From Baylisascaris procyonis (taxonomy: Eukaryota; Nematoda; Chromadorea; Rhabditida; Ascarididae), in contig JAZARR010000154.1 in the NCBI GenBank assembly GCA_037389465.1, forward strand, positions 1,550,001 through 1,614,000: DNA of 64,000 nucleotides, given 5' to 3'. Below the pieces are notes generated by a model that searched no databases, was not told the origin of the DNA, and saw only the letters and a list, made by a program, of their open reading frames with translations. The position numbers were made by a program, and so were the translations under genes. Of the stretch, positions 1 through 50,311 are shown piece by piece (positions within the stretch are counted from its first letter, which is position 1; every line of letters starts with the position of its first letter).

Positions 1-329
1 TAGGAGGCATGGTTCCATCTAAAGACAGATCGGAGTTCAAACTGTGCTTCCACCTACAAACTTCTTGCCGAATTGAGGATTACACAGCTGTTGATGTCAG
101 GTATGATCGCTATTTGTATAAACCACAAGATCTTATTAAACTTCAATAGAGAATATACCGGAAAACGCGCGGAAATGAGTCAGTAACAGAAGGATCGGCG
201 ACCAGTGACGACGTTGTCTCTATGTCACCTCCATGCGACAATGCAATTTTCTCAGTTGAGGATGAGACCGATCCGGCTGGTTCATGCGAAACATCATGTG
301 AAGACTGCGAGAAGATCACCTTTAAATAG
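1..329 (+). CDS. Possible 3' end of an unidentified plus-strand gene, cut by the window edge
   Basis: One reading frame (codons starting at multiples of 3) is open from the left edge to 146, meets a TAG at 147-149, then continues in the same frame to a TAG at 327-329. The second half is Ser/Asp/Glu/Cys-rich (it contains SVTEGSATSDDVV and ends CEDCEKITFK) and looks coding. The first TAG could be the end of a very short intron ending CTTCAATAG at 149, but the best donor (GTATGA at 101) would break the frame. Only weaker donors at 90 or 96 keep it. This may therefore be a 3' exon, two exons with a non-consensus junction, or a decayed gene. I do not recognise the family. Confidence 0.3.
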
Positions 330-3300
330 CCAACACTTATAAATGCATCTCGTGTGGTGAAAAGCTCTACCTTAAGTAACGGTCCATTGCAAACTAAAAA
401 AAAAAATCATAGAAAAATTAAATTTTAGGAATTGAGTCGAAAAGAAGCAACAAACAAAATATGGTTATCGATTTCATAATGACCCAATATAGTAACGATA
501 GCCAAAATTGGTATCATAGGAGAAAGTAAACTCGTGAAGCAGTTATATCAAATCAACCGATCTTTAGAAATAATATGTGCAATAGTTCATAAGCCATAAA
601 CAATAACCGTGACAAATTCTTATACTCATTGCAAAGTATAAAACTTTTATTAATATCTGCAATGAGAAATTATTTACAAAATAAAAAATGACATACGGAT
701 GCACTCTTTGGTAATCCGACACGAAGTCCTGACGCATTCAAAAGACTGATCAATCGTTCACGCACTTTCGCCTAAACATAAAGTAATAGAGGTAAAGAGA
801 TATGAGCAGGCACAAAAGAATAGCAATAAAACGCAAACAGACATCACATAAGCTGGCAGCATAGGCGGGAGGGATGGCCCGAAAGCACCTTAGCTGAACC
901 TTAAATACGTTAAAGAGGATTTAATCAACGATGCATGCACAAATCCTCCAAGTGAATTCCAGAAAAATGACCTAGCACAAATCACAGATAATACCTGTTA
1001 AAATCCGCCCACAATTACTGCATTTTTAAGTTAAATTGAAAGCAGTAATGTGCAGGCAAAATGAAACGAACGCTATAAAACGCACTGTGTCGTAGAAATG
1101 CGCATTAAACATCCAGCCGAATGATAATATCGAACGTAACGATGATCGTCAACTCGTAATCAGATAAGCATGCGGAATGCTTGTAGAAGATAAAAGCTTA
1201 AAAGCCCGGACCTACATGAAAACGGAAAATACACTACGAAGTCTATTAGTTCCTTGTGTTGAAAAAACGACTGCATAAGAAAATATGAGCATGGTGTTCT
1301 TGCTCACTCATATTGAACAATGGCACGTGCGCGTTGGCCATCCATCCATTCATCAAACAGAAGCAATAACGACTATTCCCGCCATCCCTTTATTACATCT
1401 GTCACTAATTTTGTGTGTTTTCCATCTGTCACCAAATTTACGTGCAATGCTGCAGCAAGACAAACCGCCAACATGAACCGAATGAATTCCTTTCAACTTA
1501 TTTAGATGACCTAAAAATTGTGGGAAAACTACTGATAACACTGTCAGGAAAGAGAAATTTTATGAGATCTTATAAAATGAGATTAAATTCAGTGAAGCGA
1601 TCGAAAAAGCAGTAGGAACGGAGTGAATCAAATCTGAATTTTTCGAAAATCTTTATATAAGGAAGTGACGATGAACGCCGACTATGCTGTATGTTATATT
1701 CGAACGCTTGAATACTCATGCAATAATCCCTTTTCAAAATGCAAACAATTCAACGGAAATATTTTGTTGCTCGATGATAAATAAAAGAAAAACCTGATTG
1801 AAATTGTGCCGCCGAAGTGAGGAGCTGTCAACAACACTTTTGCGCGGTGATGGCGGTGTTGCGCAACCGTTAAGCGCCACTTCCATTTGTAAGCTTTTCG
1901 CTGCACTTCGCTCACTACCAACGGCTGTTTCCTCCTATAACAATGCTCACTACCATTTTCCTTCAAAAACAATCCCTTTGAAATGCAGCACCTCTTTCAG
2001 CTTCCCAAAACATTTGACCCCTTAAGCTTTTGTTTAACAAGAAGGCAGAGAGAGAAAGGGAGAGGAACAAGGAGAAAGGGCACCGGTCATAGATAAAAGG
2101 TCGAACACCTTCAACATTATCAAAGTTGCTTCATCTCCACATAGTAGTCGAAGAAATGACAAGCACATGCTGCTCATCGTGAATGCTTTATTTGTTCGAT
2201 GGTCAAAATGCAAGTCAAACAACGAACATCACTAATAATTTAATATTTCGTCGCTAGTACTAACGCAATAAAAGGAGACCAATGAATTACGGTACGAAAT
2301 CCACAACTACGGTATGACAAGAGCTCCTATGAGAAATTGGCTAGCAATTCAACCAGATTTGGCCGAAAAAAATGCAATGAAGCTACTGAAACATTTCTAT
2401 TTCGAATAGCTTCACTTGTTAAAGAAATATAATAAAATAGGCATTTAAATATATAGCAGCTCTAATTCATTCCAATCAGTCTGCAACGTTCACTTCAATT
2501 TCTTCTTTGAATTGTTGCATGGATTTACTCACTGTCTGTGCATCAATCATGCTGAGGTGAATCAATTTACTACCCATATGCAAATAAAGCGAGAACGCTG
2601 GAATTCATCTAATCTACGTATGCAACTTAATTCCTTTATTTTTTCTAAGTGGACATATTAGTGGACATAATTTCCCCATAAAACTTTCTATTAGATAGCT
2701 TTGCTAAACGTTTATTTACATATCTGTTTTTCGATATCTCTCATTAATTTTCTATATCTTTTCTTTCTATACTTTTCCCACACCGATTTTTTCCACATCC
2801 GTCTTTCAAAAAAAGTGGAAAAAGAAATTCAACTGTGCACGAACTATCAGTTGTGACAGCAGATTGCAACGATAAAAGATGCATTCTTGAAGCAAATGCC
2901 CATCCTTTTGTTCAAAATTTCACTGCACAATTTGTCAATCGCCGCATTTAGCCGTACAACACGACTGCTCTAGAAAGAGGCGTGCCTTCAATATACAACA
3001 CTCCACAAGCTTTACGCCTTCCCACAATAGCCGATGCACTTTAAAAGCCCTCAGCAAGAAACCACTATGAAACGCGTATCCATATATTTTAGGGATCGAG
3101 CTGACAATTAAGTCTACACTACAGGTAACGTTCGATATGAAAAAGTATTTGTGCATAACAAGATCATTTTCGTCCCCCCTAAATTCTTTATATCCTTTAT
3201 CAGCCAACTTGTTACCACCTCATTATCCACATAAAAGAATTAATGCAACAGATGTTCCGATAGAAATCAAAACACCTTCAAGTGTTTAATTATCTTTTCT

Positions 3301-4989
3301 CACCTGAGTTTGTCCATTGAGTGCGATATTATTTAGCTGTACAATACACTTCAATATACGTGCTGCCTCTTTCCAATTAGGACCCTTAAAATAGAAAAAA
3401 AAATAGTTTGAAAAGTTCATAAAATTGTACCGAAGCAAACGAATTTATCGATAAAAGCAATAAGATTCTAAAGAATTTTTTCTTTCCGTCTCATAAAATG
3501 CGCAAAGATGGCGAAAAACATTCATGAACTAACGTATAACTCAGACTATGGAAGTAATCACATCAAACAGATCTAACACAATCGGAAGCCGAATACCAAA
3601 ATAAATGTGCAATAGGCTGTCTTATTAAAGGCGATGCCGCCAATAAGAAAAAACAACAAGTATTAAAGTGAATGTGTAGATAACTAACCTGAAGATGCTT
3701 TATGACGGCGCGAATCACCTGCAATTAGGTAACACTTTGTTGGTGAACGTTCTCAAAGCACACAAAAAGCGAAGCGGCAAAATGAAACGATAGCAAAAGA
3801 AGTGGCGGCATTGGGCATCGGCGATGACCGCATATTCAACGATCGGATGCAATGTGCTCGTGGGCTATTAAATTGCCGTTAAACGAACTAATAAGCGCGA
3901 CGATAAAACGACCTACAGATGCGCATATGCACGCACGTTAGCTTCGAATATCGTCGCCTGGGAACGAAACACCGTATCGAAGCGCACATCAATCGCGTGC
4001 AGTCTCAACAATAACACTTCCGATCAACAAAACCCATCTCTCGACCGATATTGAAGGGATCTAACGGATGTGGATGATGAATGAAATGAGTGCTTCTCAT
4101 ACTTCCTTATTCAGCATTGCAAATAGAAAAATTAGCATTTAGCGAGTGGGAACTGAATGCGGCATAGAGAAGAAATATGCTCTTATGCAAATAACGACAC
4201 TCCATAAGAAGAATAATTTCAACATTGTTTTGTAAATGCAATGATGTAACATTAAAAACTACTGAGAAATAGTATCTAAATCATGGAACCTGAGCAAAGA
4301 TAAGATGCCTGGTCGGATTCTAAATACGCATAGGCCCCTAATTCTGACCAACTCCCCAATTTCCCGAATCACTTGTACACTAAAGAGGCGATTCTAAGAA
4401 AGGAGGAGGGGGCCGTAATACACCATCACTGCTATGGCCTTAGACAAAGTTTAAGACACCACTTTGTTTCTCACTAAACATGAGGATGTTTCAAACTATC
4501 ACATAAAGATCGCAAACTTTATAAAGGAAACGTCCTTAACATGAATTTCAACACCCCAACACCCTCACCAATCCAAGTCCATAACGTAGGGCTCAAGGCA
4601 GGAGGAGATCGGGTACAACGCCTTCTAAGGAGATTCGAATCTTGGAGAGCGGAACATAAAACCTGCGGATCTGAAGCACGATGCCGACGCCCAAAGTACT
4701 AACGCACAGCTTCATTTCAAGACAATAGCAGTGATAATGATGGAAGTTTGTTCCTTATCAGCTTATCACCATTATCACTGCTTATCACACTTCCCACCTG
4801 CTTTCCCTAAAACGCTCTTGTCATTATCAAAGTGTAAGCTAATTAATCAAAAAAAAAAAAGAAACCGTCGTTGATTAAACACCTCCCCTTCCTCTTCTCC
4901 ACTCCAAAATTCACAAATTGCAACCAGGAAGATTTGAAAATATCGACATTCTCTTACTCGATACACTTAGTGTTTCGTGTTCTTTTCAG
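330..4989. other. AT-rich spacer without a supported gene
   Basis: Short open frames occur on both strands (for example around 1285-1615 and 2935-3207), but none has coding-like composition together with matching splice sites or a recognisable domain. I see nothing else that can be supported here. Confidence 0.5.
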
Positions 4990-5147
4990 GGTATTTCATA
5001 TGTTCGAAGAGACAGAAGATTTTCCACGAATGGAAAATGCCACTGCGATCCAAGCTAGCGCTCTTCATCTGCCGCTCTCTGTACGTTGGCTTTAAGGCAC
5101 ATCCTGCTCAAGGCAGGCGACTGAACAAAACAAACTCTCAGTTCTAA
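4990..5147 (+). CDS. Candidate plus-strand terminal exon, strand uncertain
   Basis: A strong acceptor (TGTTCTTTTCAG) ends at 4989. From 4992 a frame stays open for 51 codons to TAA at 5145-5147. It reads as a basic peptide containing SKRQKIFHEW and ending NKTNSQF. On the minus strand the same DNA has an equally good acceptor (TTTTGTTCAG) before 5120 and a 22-codon frame to TAG at 5055-5057, ending AADEER. Only one of the two can be real. The minus version could be a distal fry exon. No family is recognised. Confidence 0.2.
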
Positions 5148-5877
5148 TACAAACTCAGCGCTTTTGCTTATCGTCATCTTCAATGAAGAGGCCTGTATCT
5201 GAGAGAAACTAACGCCTATTCAAGAGAATATTTCTACTTTTCACAATGCGTCAGTAAGAGGTTTCATTTCGATAGGGTCTATTTTTAAGAGATTACGATT
5301 TATTTGTGACAGTGTTAACCCTTTCAACGTTCTCAATGATCATTCGAAAAACGCGACAGCTGTGAGATGCGTAGCGACCAGTCAACAAGCGGTGCGTTAA
5401 GGCGAGACGACCGCAGTCTCAAATAGTCTCGTCAATTCGGAGCTGACAGCGTGACAATTAGCGATCGCTGATGACAAGTGAGCAGTCGATTGTGCTATGC
5501 CGAAACGAGCCGTCGATTATCCTCTTATGCGTGTCACCCAATGCCTTTTTTGAACTGCATCCGCCATACACGTTAGCTGTCAACCTATGCAATGTTCCTT
5601 CTCTGCCTGACCCTCATCGAAAGCATTCTTTCTTATTCTCTCTTTTATACTCTACGGATGGGCTCTACGCTACCAAGACCTTGTATTGCTAGATCGCCTA
5701 AAAAATATTTGGTGTGTTTGCAAGCAATTGCAGCTTACGGTCACTTCGGCTATCACAAGTGGGAATATGCTTTTATCCAATGCAGTAATAAACGTTTACC
5801 CTTGCTCTGTATCAAATCTATCAACAAACCAGCCCAGAATATATAACTTCCCTCATGCTCATCGGTGATTCAATTTT

Positions 5878-6279
5878 TTGCTTCAATTTTTCATTAACAC
5901 CCTTGAAGCCGATCTGCTTGATATACTCCGCAATGATACACTTAATGACTGCAGAGACATCATTCGGAAGAGGGCAACAAACGAGGAGGATCAACATTAT
6001 GGTGCAAATAAGTCGTTGACCGTGAAATGCTGGGTGTGTGAGGAACCAGCTCTTAAGACTGCCAACACACCTTCTGCAGGAGATAAATTGCCAGCGCATC
6101 TTAAGTCGTTAATTGCGATGCCCTCACAAAGAACTCAGTGCGTGATCCACCGCACAACTATCGTGTGCATCTTTGACTGTCAACGAACGATCGCTTTTAA
6201 TCATAGATGCGACGACGGCTACCATGAGTGCCCCTCACCGTCAGGATACCACTGTGACATCGCTACTGCTCGTTGATGA
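5878..6279 (+). CDS. Unidentified cysteine-containing open frame
   Basis: A plus-strand frame is open for 133 codons with GC content above its surroundings. It contains TLNDCRDIIRKRATNEEDQ, KCWVCEEPALK and HRCDDGYHECP, eight cysteines in all. No ATG start or donor is evident, though an acceptor-like TTCATTAACACCCTTGAAG precedes 5922. The opposite strand competes: after CTCCTGCAG a minus frame runs from 6073 to TAA at 5997-5999 and contains VLAVLRAGSSH. It would accept a phase-1 exon, such as the one ending at 10411, as a possible fry 3' exon. The region looks coding, but its strand is undecided. Confidence 0.22.
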
Positions 6280-7273
6280 GAATCTCGAACTATGCAATAA
6301 CTATGTATCAGATGATTGCAAGAGTCATTAAAACGTGTGAGTATCGCGCATAGACTCTTTCATTTTAATGTTTGACGCTTTATAAAAACGCACTGCTGAA
6401 GGAGACAAATGTAGAATAAGGACCCGTATGAATGAGACTTCTGGGAAGCACGACCCTCGCTTACGGTGGCTAATGAGGCAGATGCTTAAAGTGAACGAAC
6501 ATATCAGGTAGCAAAATGCTGCCTTCGATATGCGACCTTATTGCTACAGTTAGACACTGTGCACATTCAAGAATTCAATAATCTCTTTAGAACAGACACT
6601 TTCAGTGTGTTAAGCGTTCTTCAACGAAGTAATCACACATACGGCACCTGATATTCATCAACTAACCGTCACATACCAATGTCTTTCCTCAAGAAACTTT
6701 TAGATTGTAGGCGTCTAAAGAAGTCGCTTGTAAGTGCATTTTTTGGCTAAGGCTTAAAGGTCATATACCATTTAACGTAACAATTCCGGAAATTTCAAAA
6801 TGCCATGATTCTTATTCCTTCTATCAAATCGCTTCAATATCCTAGTGAAAAAGCTCATTTCTGAACTTTGTTGCCCCCATTGCTTTAAAGGCTCGGGTTT
6901 TTGCGGCAAATAAGAAATGATAGAGCATATGTTGCAACATTTCACTGAAGCATGTGGATGCGCATTTACGCACACTAGGGATGCCAAATGGTGTTATCTC
7001 GATGCAGTGCACAACAGGTGCGTAACAAGCGCGACAACTAGCCATCTCGGTAGACGTATCAAGTGCAAAGGGACCGCTCGAAATCGCCGTTGTAAACCCC
7101 TTAAGATTTAATCTACACATCGATCGGCATCTTCACTCACACTCTCTTGTATGGCTATAATCCATGAGACAAGATGCATCTCAAAAGGGGTCGCCAGTTC
7201 AATGAAATGAATGATGAAAAATATAGAGCTTTATATGCAAACATGTTCAATTCTCGATGAACATGTTTTTTTC

Positions 7274-7303
7274 TTATTTATTTATTTATTTATTTATTTA
7301 TTT
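7274..7303. repeat. (ATTT)n microsatellite
   Basis: Seven uninterrupted ATTT-type units in the spacer below fry. Confidence 0.95.
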
Positions 7304-9810
7304 GTTCTTCCACTGCTGCAGAGAACCCCTACCTTCAAAGGTGACATAGTGGCAATGAACTGATGGGAGGGAGAAGTCGCATGCTTTTGAAATGATGTCC
7401 CGACATCACATACTTGGGTAATTATTCCACCAAGCAATGATGCAAATAGGACTTTCAACCGTGAAAACAGGAATTTGATAAGAACACTGTAAGTATGTTA
7501 GGTTTATGCGATTGCACTTCAAGAATATTAAATTCAAAGTCGAACCTGTGCATTGAACGGTATCGGTGATGAGTGGGATAGATCACCATGACAAAGCAGT
7601 AAAAATATGCAATGAAGGACACACATATGTAACGCCGCCGCACACCGTTCCAACATCTGAAAGCGATTCTCTTAACTTGTAGAACACCTTTCAGGTGAAC
7701 CTTCCAAAACTGCCATTGTAAACAGGCGGTTATTATGTTATGTAGGATTGTTCGTGATTCGCATAGACAGCTCTTCTTTTGTTCAGGTAAAGTGTGTTTT
7801 TCGATTTGCAATTGGTATCCTGAATAAAATGGATAATCACTTTCACCTCTATGTGGGAAGTTTACAGACAATAATCGAAGAACTAAGGATCAAAGCGCTT
7901 GATCAATACATGTTTCTCTTCGCATAGCATCCTTCTTCCCAATTTAAAAACTAACGATCGTTTAAATATGACCGGAAAGTGTTGGTGGGTGCTTCTTCTG
8001 AAATAAGAACAACAATGAGGTACTCCCTCGATCACCGACAACCAATTCTCACTTTTAAAAGACTCCTATAGAATTAAAAGGGCAGGGAAATATAGCACAG
8101 TAGCGTGCTATTGTTTCTAGCACACATTTCATCAACGATACTTAAAAGAGATATTAAATAAGCGCAAACGACGTTCGATGATTTATGCACAACATACGCT
8201 CTTGAAAGCACAACAGCTGCAATTGCTGCTGTGCTATATAACTCATTCAACTTCACATACCCTCTGCGGCTATTCTTTGTGTGTAACCATAGAGGCTGCT
8301 CTTGCCCTCTTCCATCTATTCATTGATTCACAGCTATGTTTGATTACGGTATTGACCGTATATCAATGATATGGAAATGGTCAATGAAACATATGAACAA
8401 AGGACATCTTTTCCGCTCAATCACACAGCAACATTGTTGCGCGCGCAACGCAGCACAACGATAATTGTTTTATGAGGCGACTCGACGCGTAATTGAGCTT
8501 ATAATTGCGCGAAGAGACGCGCAAACGCTCGACAACAATTACGTCCTCCAATAGCGACACTTTCAGCGCCTAGCGTGACGTTTTTGACGACTTCCTGCTG
8601 AAATCTACCTACCTCCAACCTATTCACAAATATTCAATTGCTTATCTCAGCTAATAAAAATTTCAGTTGATTCACAAAAGATATCAATCGCATTCAAACA
8701 CATATAGGGTGCGCAGATTTCTAGGGACCCAACGATTACCAAACCTCAACCAACCATCCTATCACAAAGCAGGACATTTGGACACACTTTCCTGCTATAC
8801 GGTAGCAACCGCAACTCACTCTACTTCCCCCACAAAAAAACAACATGTTCCTTAGCGTAAATGCATCTACTGGTGGGCTAACATGGGACAGATGAATTTT
8901 CGATAACACTGATTTGTATTAACTTAATTTGTTGTGCCGCTTTTAATTCAAGGTTCTTATTTTCTCTTCCCCTCTTCCAAAATAAACCATAGTTAATGAC
9001 TGAACCTACTCCTCCAATCCATCGGTGTTGTCAATCTTCTCATTCCTATAAACGACGAACATCGCTCTTTCTCGGCATTCTCTACTTTTTTCTCCACTCT
9101 ATTCACTAAAGCGTCATGCTTCATTGAGTCTGATCCATATATATGAGAGTAGAAGTAGTGGCAATAGTGGTGTGCCGTTTGTATGGAGTATTAACACGGC
9201 GGAAATGCTATAAAAGGCGCGCGGCAGCGAATACACATTTTACGGCCCTCACAGAGACATCATAAATGAGACACAACACTAGATTTCCCGGCATGATAAA
9301 ACGCATCTGAAACGCCTGTCGAAACGCATGTACCGCCAGTCACTTCTCTGTCGGGGACCAATTCCTAGCAATATACAACAATTTCTTAACCTTCCCTTTC
9401 CTCTTCTCCATTTAGCTAATACTGCCCAACATTTTCAATATGACATACAAATCCCACTCAATACATGATGGCTAAATTTGGAAAGATGCTTCTTTGCGCA
9501 CTGCTTTCCTCCCCTTTATATGTGCAACCAATCCATCTCGGTCGGTGGCGCAAATTCCACAATCGTTCATTAAATCTTCCCAATTGAAAGCATATAAAGT
9601 TCAAATATATGCTTTATTTGAGAATCAAGGCAACTTCATAAAAATGCTGAGCTGACTTCTTACCTAGATTCATAGAGAGGATTTCTTGGGATCGGTGAAG
9701 TGGGATTAAAAAATAACATTATTGAAAAGATCTCGTCAAGAGGAAAGGATACTATCGAGAAAAAACAAAGGCAAATTCGCAATGCACCAATCGCATTAAA
9801 ATCATGCCGT

Positions 9811-9822
9811 GGGGGGGGGGGG
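9811..9822. repeat. Poly-G run of 12
   Basis: A run of 12 consecutive G, followed by CAGGGG. It belongs to the class of homopolymeric G/C runs scattered through the non-coding DNA of this window. Confidence 0.9.
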
Positions 9823-10410
9823 CAGGGGATGGAGTGATCTGCCACTAGTGCTTTCCCAATCGCCCTCCGCTGCCAAATATTGCTACTTTCTTAAATTGTC
9901 GCAGAAGAAGCACAAGATGTGATCACTTTCTTCTTTGAGATGAATGTCAGTTTTTTGCGGATTGAAAATTCCAATTACCGTCATAAGGATAACCCGGATA
10001 GAGGGGAAGAAGAGAGTAATCCGCATCTTCAAATTACGAGAAATACGTTGAAAACACGAAATATTTTTGTGCGTCTATGCGATTATGTATGCTTTCAAAC
10101 TATTTCGCTCGGAAACAGCAAGTATCCATTTTCTTTGCCCAATAAACGATGCGTATTTAACGTTCATTTCAAATGTCCACCTCTTTCCTCTTACTATCGA
10201 ACATAACTACTGACTACTGACCTGACTTGTCCTTGGAATTCCTAAAGAGGTAATCTTATCTCTCTACTTTCCCTGCCCCCCTCCCCCCATTCTTCAAAAA
10301 GCCTCTACGTTTATTTATCGAAAATCCATTGATCACTAATAAATGTCACGTGTGGCCACTGAAAACTACAGAGGTCAATCAGTAGATGACAAGACGACAC
10401 TTCAGCCTAC

Positions 10411-48153
<37,743 letters not shown>

Positions 48154-48612
48154 CTGAAAGGAAAAACCAATATATCGGTCTCACACCTTTCTTGTTTAGC
48201 TCGACGTTCTAGTCTCGCAAGCAATAAGCAGAGGAAGGGTTGGTTTGCTTGACAGAGAGGTTGGTGGTGGGGTGAAGCGATGCAAACATGTGCAGAAGAA
48301 GGAGCAAATACCGCCAAGAGTTGGTTTCTGTTGTATGCATCACAGATGTGAAACAAAAGCCTCGAGCTAGAGGACAATCAAAGGGGGCATCATTTCTGTT
48401 TGTACATAAAGCGCCGCCTTTTCTTAGCAATTCTCCTTTTCAAAGAAATATAGTTTTAAGAAAGGCAAAAACTTGGGGTAGAAGTGCTAAAAGTTTATTT
48501 TGTTTTCAGATGATTTCCCCACTAACTGTCAACAAGGAAAAACGCACAAATAATTCCAATTAGGAAAGTCTTAAGTAGGCAGTGAATGAGTTATTCCAAA
48601 ACACTAGTTGAG

Positions 48613-48689
48613 TTTTTTTTTAATGAATTTATTTGTTTAATTGAATGTTTTTTTTAATGAATTTATTTAATTTTTTAATGAATTTATTT
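48613..48689. repeat. Three tandem-like copies of a T-run/AATGAATTTATTT unit
   Basis: The unit TTTTTTAATGAATTTATTT occurs at about 48613-48634, 48648-48668 and 48671-48689, with spacers of about 13 and 2 nt. It lies roughly 460 bp upstream of the first fry coding exon. Confidence 0.85.
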
Positions 48690-49911
48690 CATTTAATAGA
48701 GTAGTTGAGAGAAGTTATATAGTCAAACATTGCTTAATCAAAATCCAGCCTTCTAGCCCAATATTCGCATGGAATTATACCCCAAAAGAGTTCAATGACG
48801 CTCGAGCAAGGAAGATGAGGAAATGAGAAGGGAAGTGGGGTAGTAAAGAGAGCAGCCACCTAGAGGGTTACTACCTATGCACCTCGAGCATCAAATCGAA
48901 AACTATATATTCGAAATTGTGATGGGTCTTTTCCTTTCACTTACAAAATTCTGAAAACAAGTTTATCTCGAAATAAATGACGCCTGTAGAAGGAAGAAAG
49001 GATGAATGGAGCATAACAGCATTCAATACGAGAATTCGGTCATTTCACAGAGTTTCTACAATACTATCAATCTATCGTTTACTAATAAAACATGCAAAGT
49101 ACTGACCAATGGTCACTATGCAATACAGTCACATATACCGCCTAAGCAAACTAGCACATATAAATAAATGAGTGAATAAATGAACGAATGAAATCCTCTC
49201 TTGGTGAATGATGAGAGAAGCAATCCCATTCGTCGATGTGAACGACAAAGTGATATTAACAGAAAATGATAAAATTATTGTGACCGTTTGTGGTGTGTAA
49301 AGGAATTCACCGAAGTGGCAAGGCTCATTTACTGTCGGCAACAACAGACATGAGACGATAAAATAATTACGAGTAAAACAACTTGTTACCTAAAATAAAC
49401 ATCACCACGATCACAAAAACACCTGACAATGGAATTAAAATTTAGTGACAGCACAGTGCTGATACCCGAACAGCTGCTACGGTTGATCAGCTATTAAAGA
49501 CCACAGACCAATGAAAAATCGACTGAATTTAGACTAAGCGAAATTTTATGACATAAACTAGTTCCTCAGGTAATGCGCTCCATATGAGTGTGTTGCGGTC
49601 TGTAAATGAAGTGAGAATGACGCATATCACCTGTGCATCTTATTGCAAACAGTATCAACTTCAGCACGATGCAAATTGCGTTAATTAAAGATTTTTCAGT
49701 AGGGATACTCGAAAGATTATTTACAATTTGGGAGACTGGTGAAGTTTAAGCGTTATCCTTCCAATATGAACAGATTCTTAAGCGAAACCTCAGCTTTCAC
49801 TCGTAGAAGGATTGCAATGGATGTGGGAATGATTTGCGATAAGGTCAGAATATACTAACGAATAAAAATTTAAAACATTAAAACAACCAACGAAAAAATC
49901 TGAATCTGAGC

Positions 49912-50311
49912 ATACTTCCGCAAGGAACAACAAATAACTCTCCCTTGCCGTGTTTTACGCACGGAACAGTTGAAACAATCCGTTGGCGAATGTGGATCGG
50001 ATTTAAGAGCGACCGTTATGGAGATGGTTGCAGCTGTGGAGAGTCGTCGAGGTTTCAGTGACGCTGGGTTTGCTGTTGGAATATACGTCCTTTCAAAATT
50101 TCAACTATATCAGCTTTAAAATCTTCTGTGAGCGTTACATTAGGTTCTAGCATCGACCAACATCCCTGCATACGGCCTTCCACACCACGTGATGCATATG
50201 CTTTGTCGGATCAACTCGCGTATATCGCGTTATTCAACCCAAGAACATCCGAAAGCTGCATACTCCTCTTCATTAGCTTCCGTACCTTCCAGATTATCCT
50301 TTTTCATGCAT
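49912..50311 (+). CDS. Possible small plus-strand gene between skp1 and fry
   Basis: A plus frame without a stop begins near 49912. It includes YFRKEQQITLPCR and then EQLKQSVGECGSDLRATVM, and reaches a donor-like CGAG|GTTTCA near 50050. An acceptor ACATTAG near 50142 restores the frame, which continues with SSIDQHPCIRPSTPRDAYAL and AYIALFNPRTSES to TAA at about 50311. GC content is higher than in the flanks and the two pieces join in phase. However, the minus strand of the first piece is also open, no start codon or family is recognised, and the implied intron is short (about 95 nt). Confidence 0.25.

Noticed and set aside
7455..7871. 138-codon minus-strand frame
   Set aside because: Composition resembles random AT-rich translation. 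There are no matching splice sites or recognisable domain.
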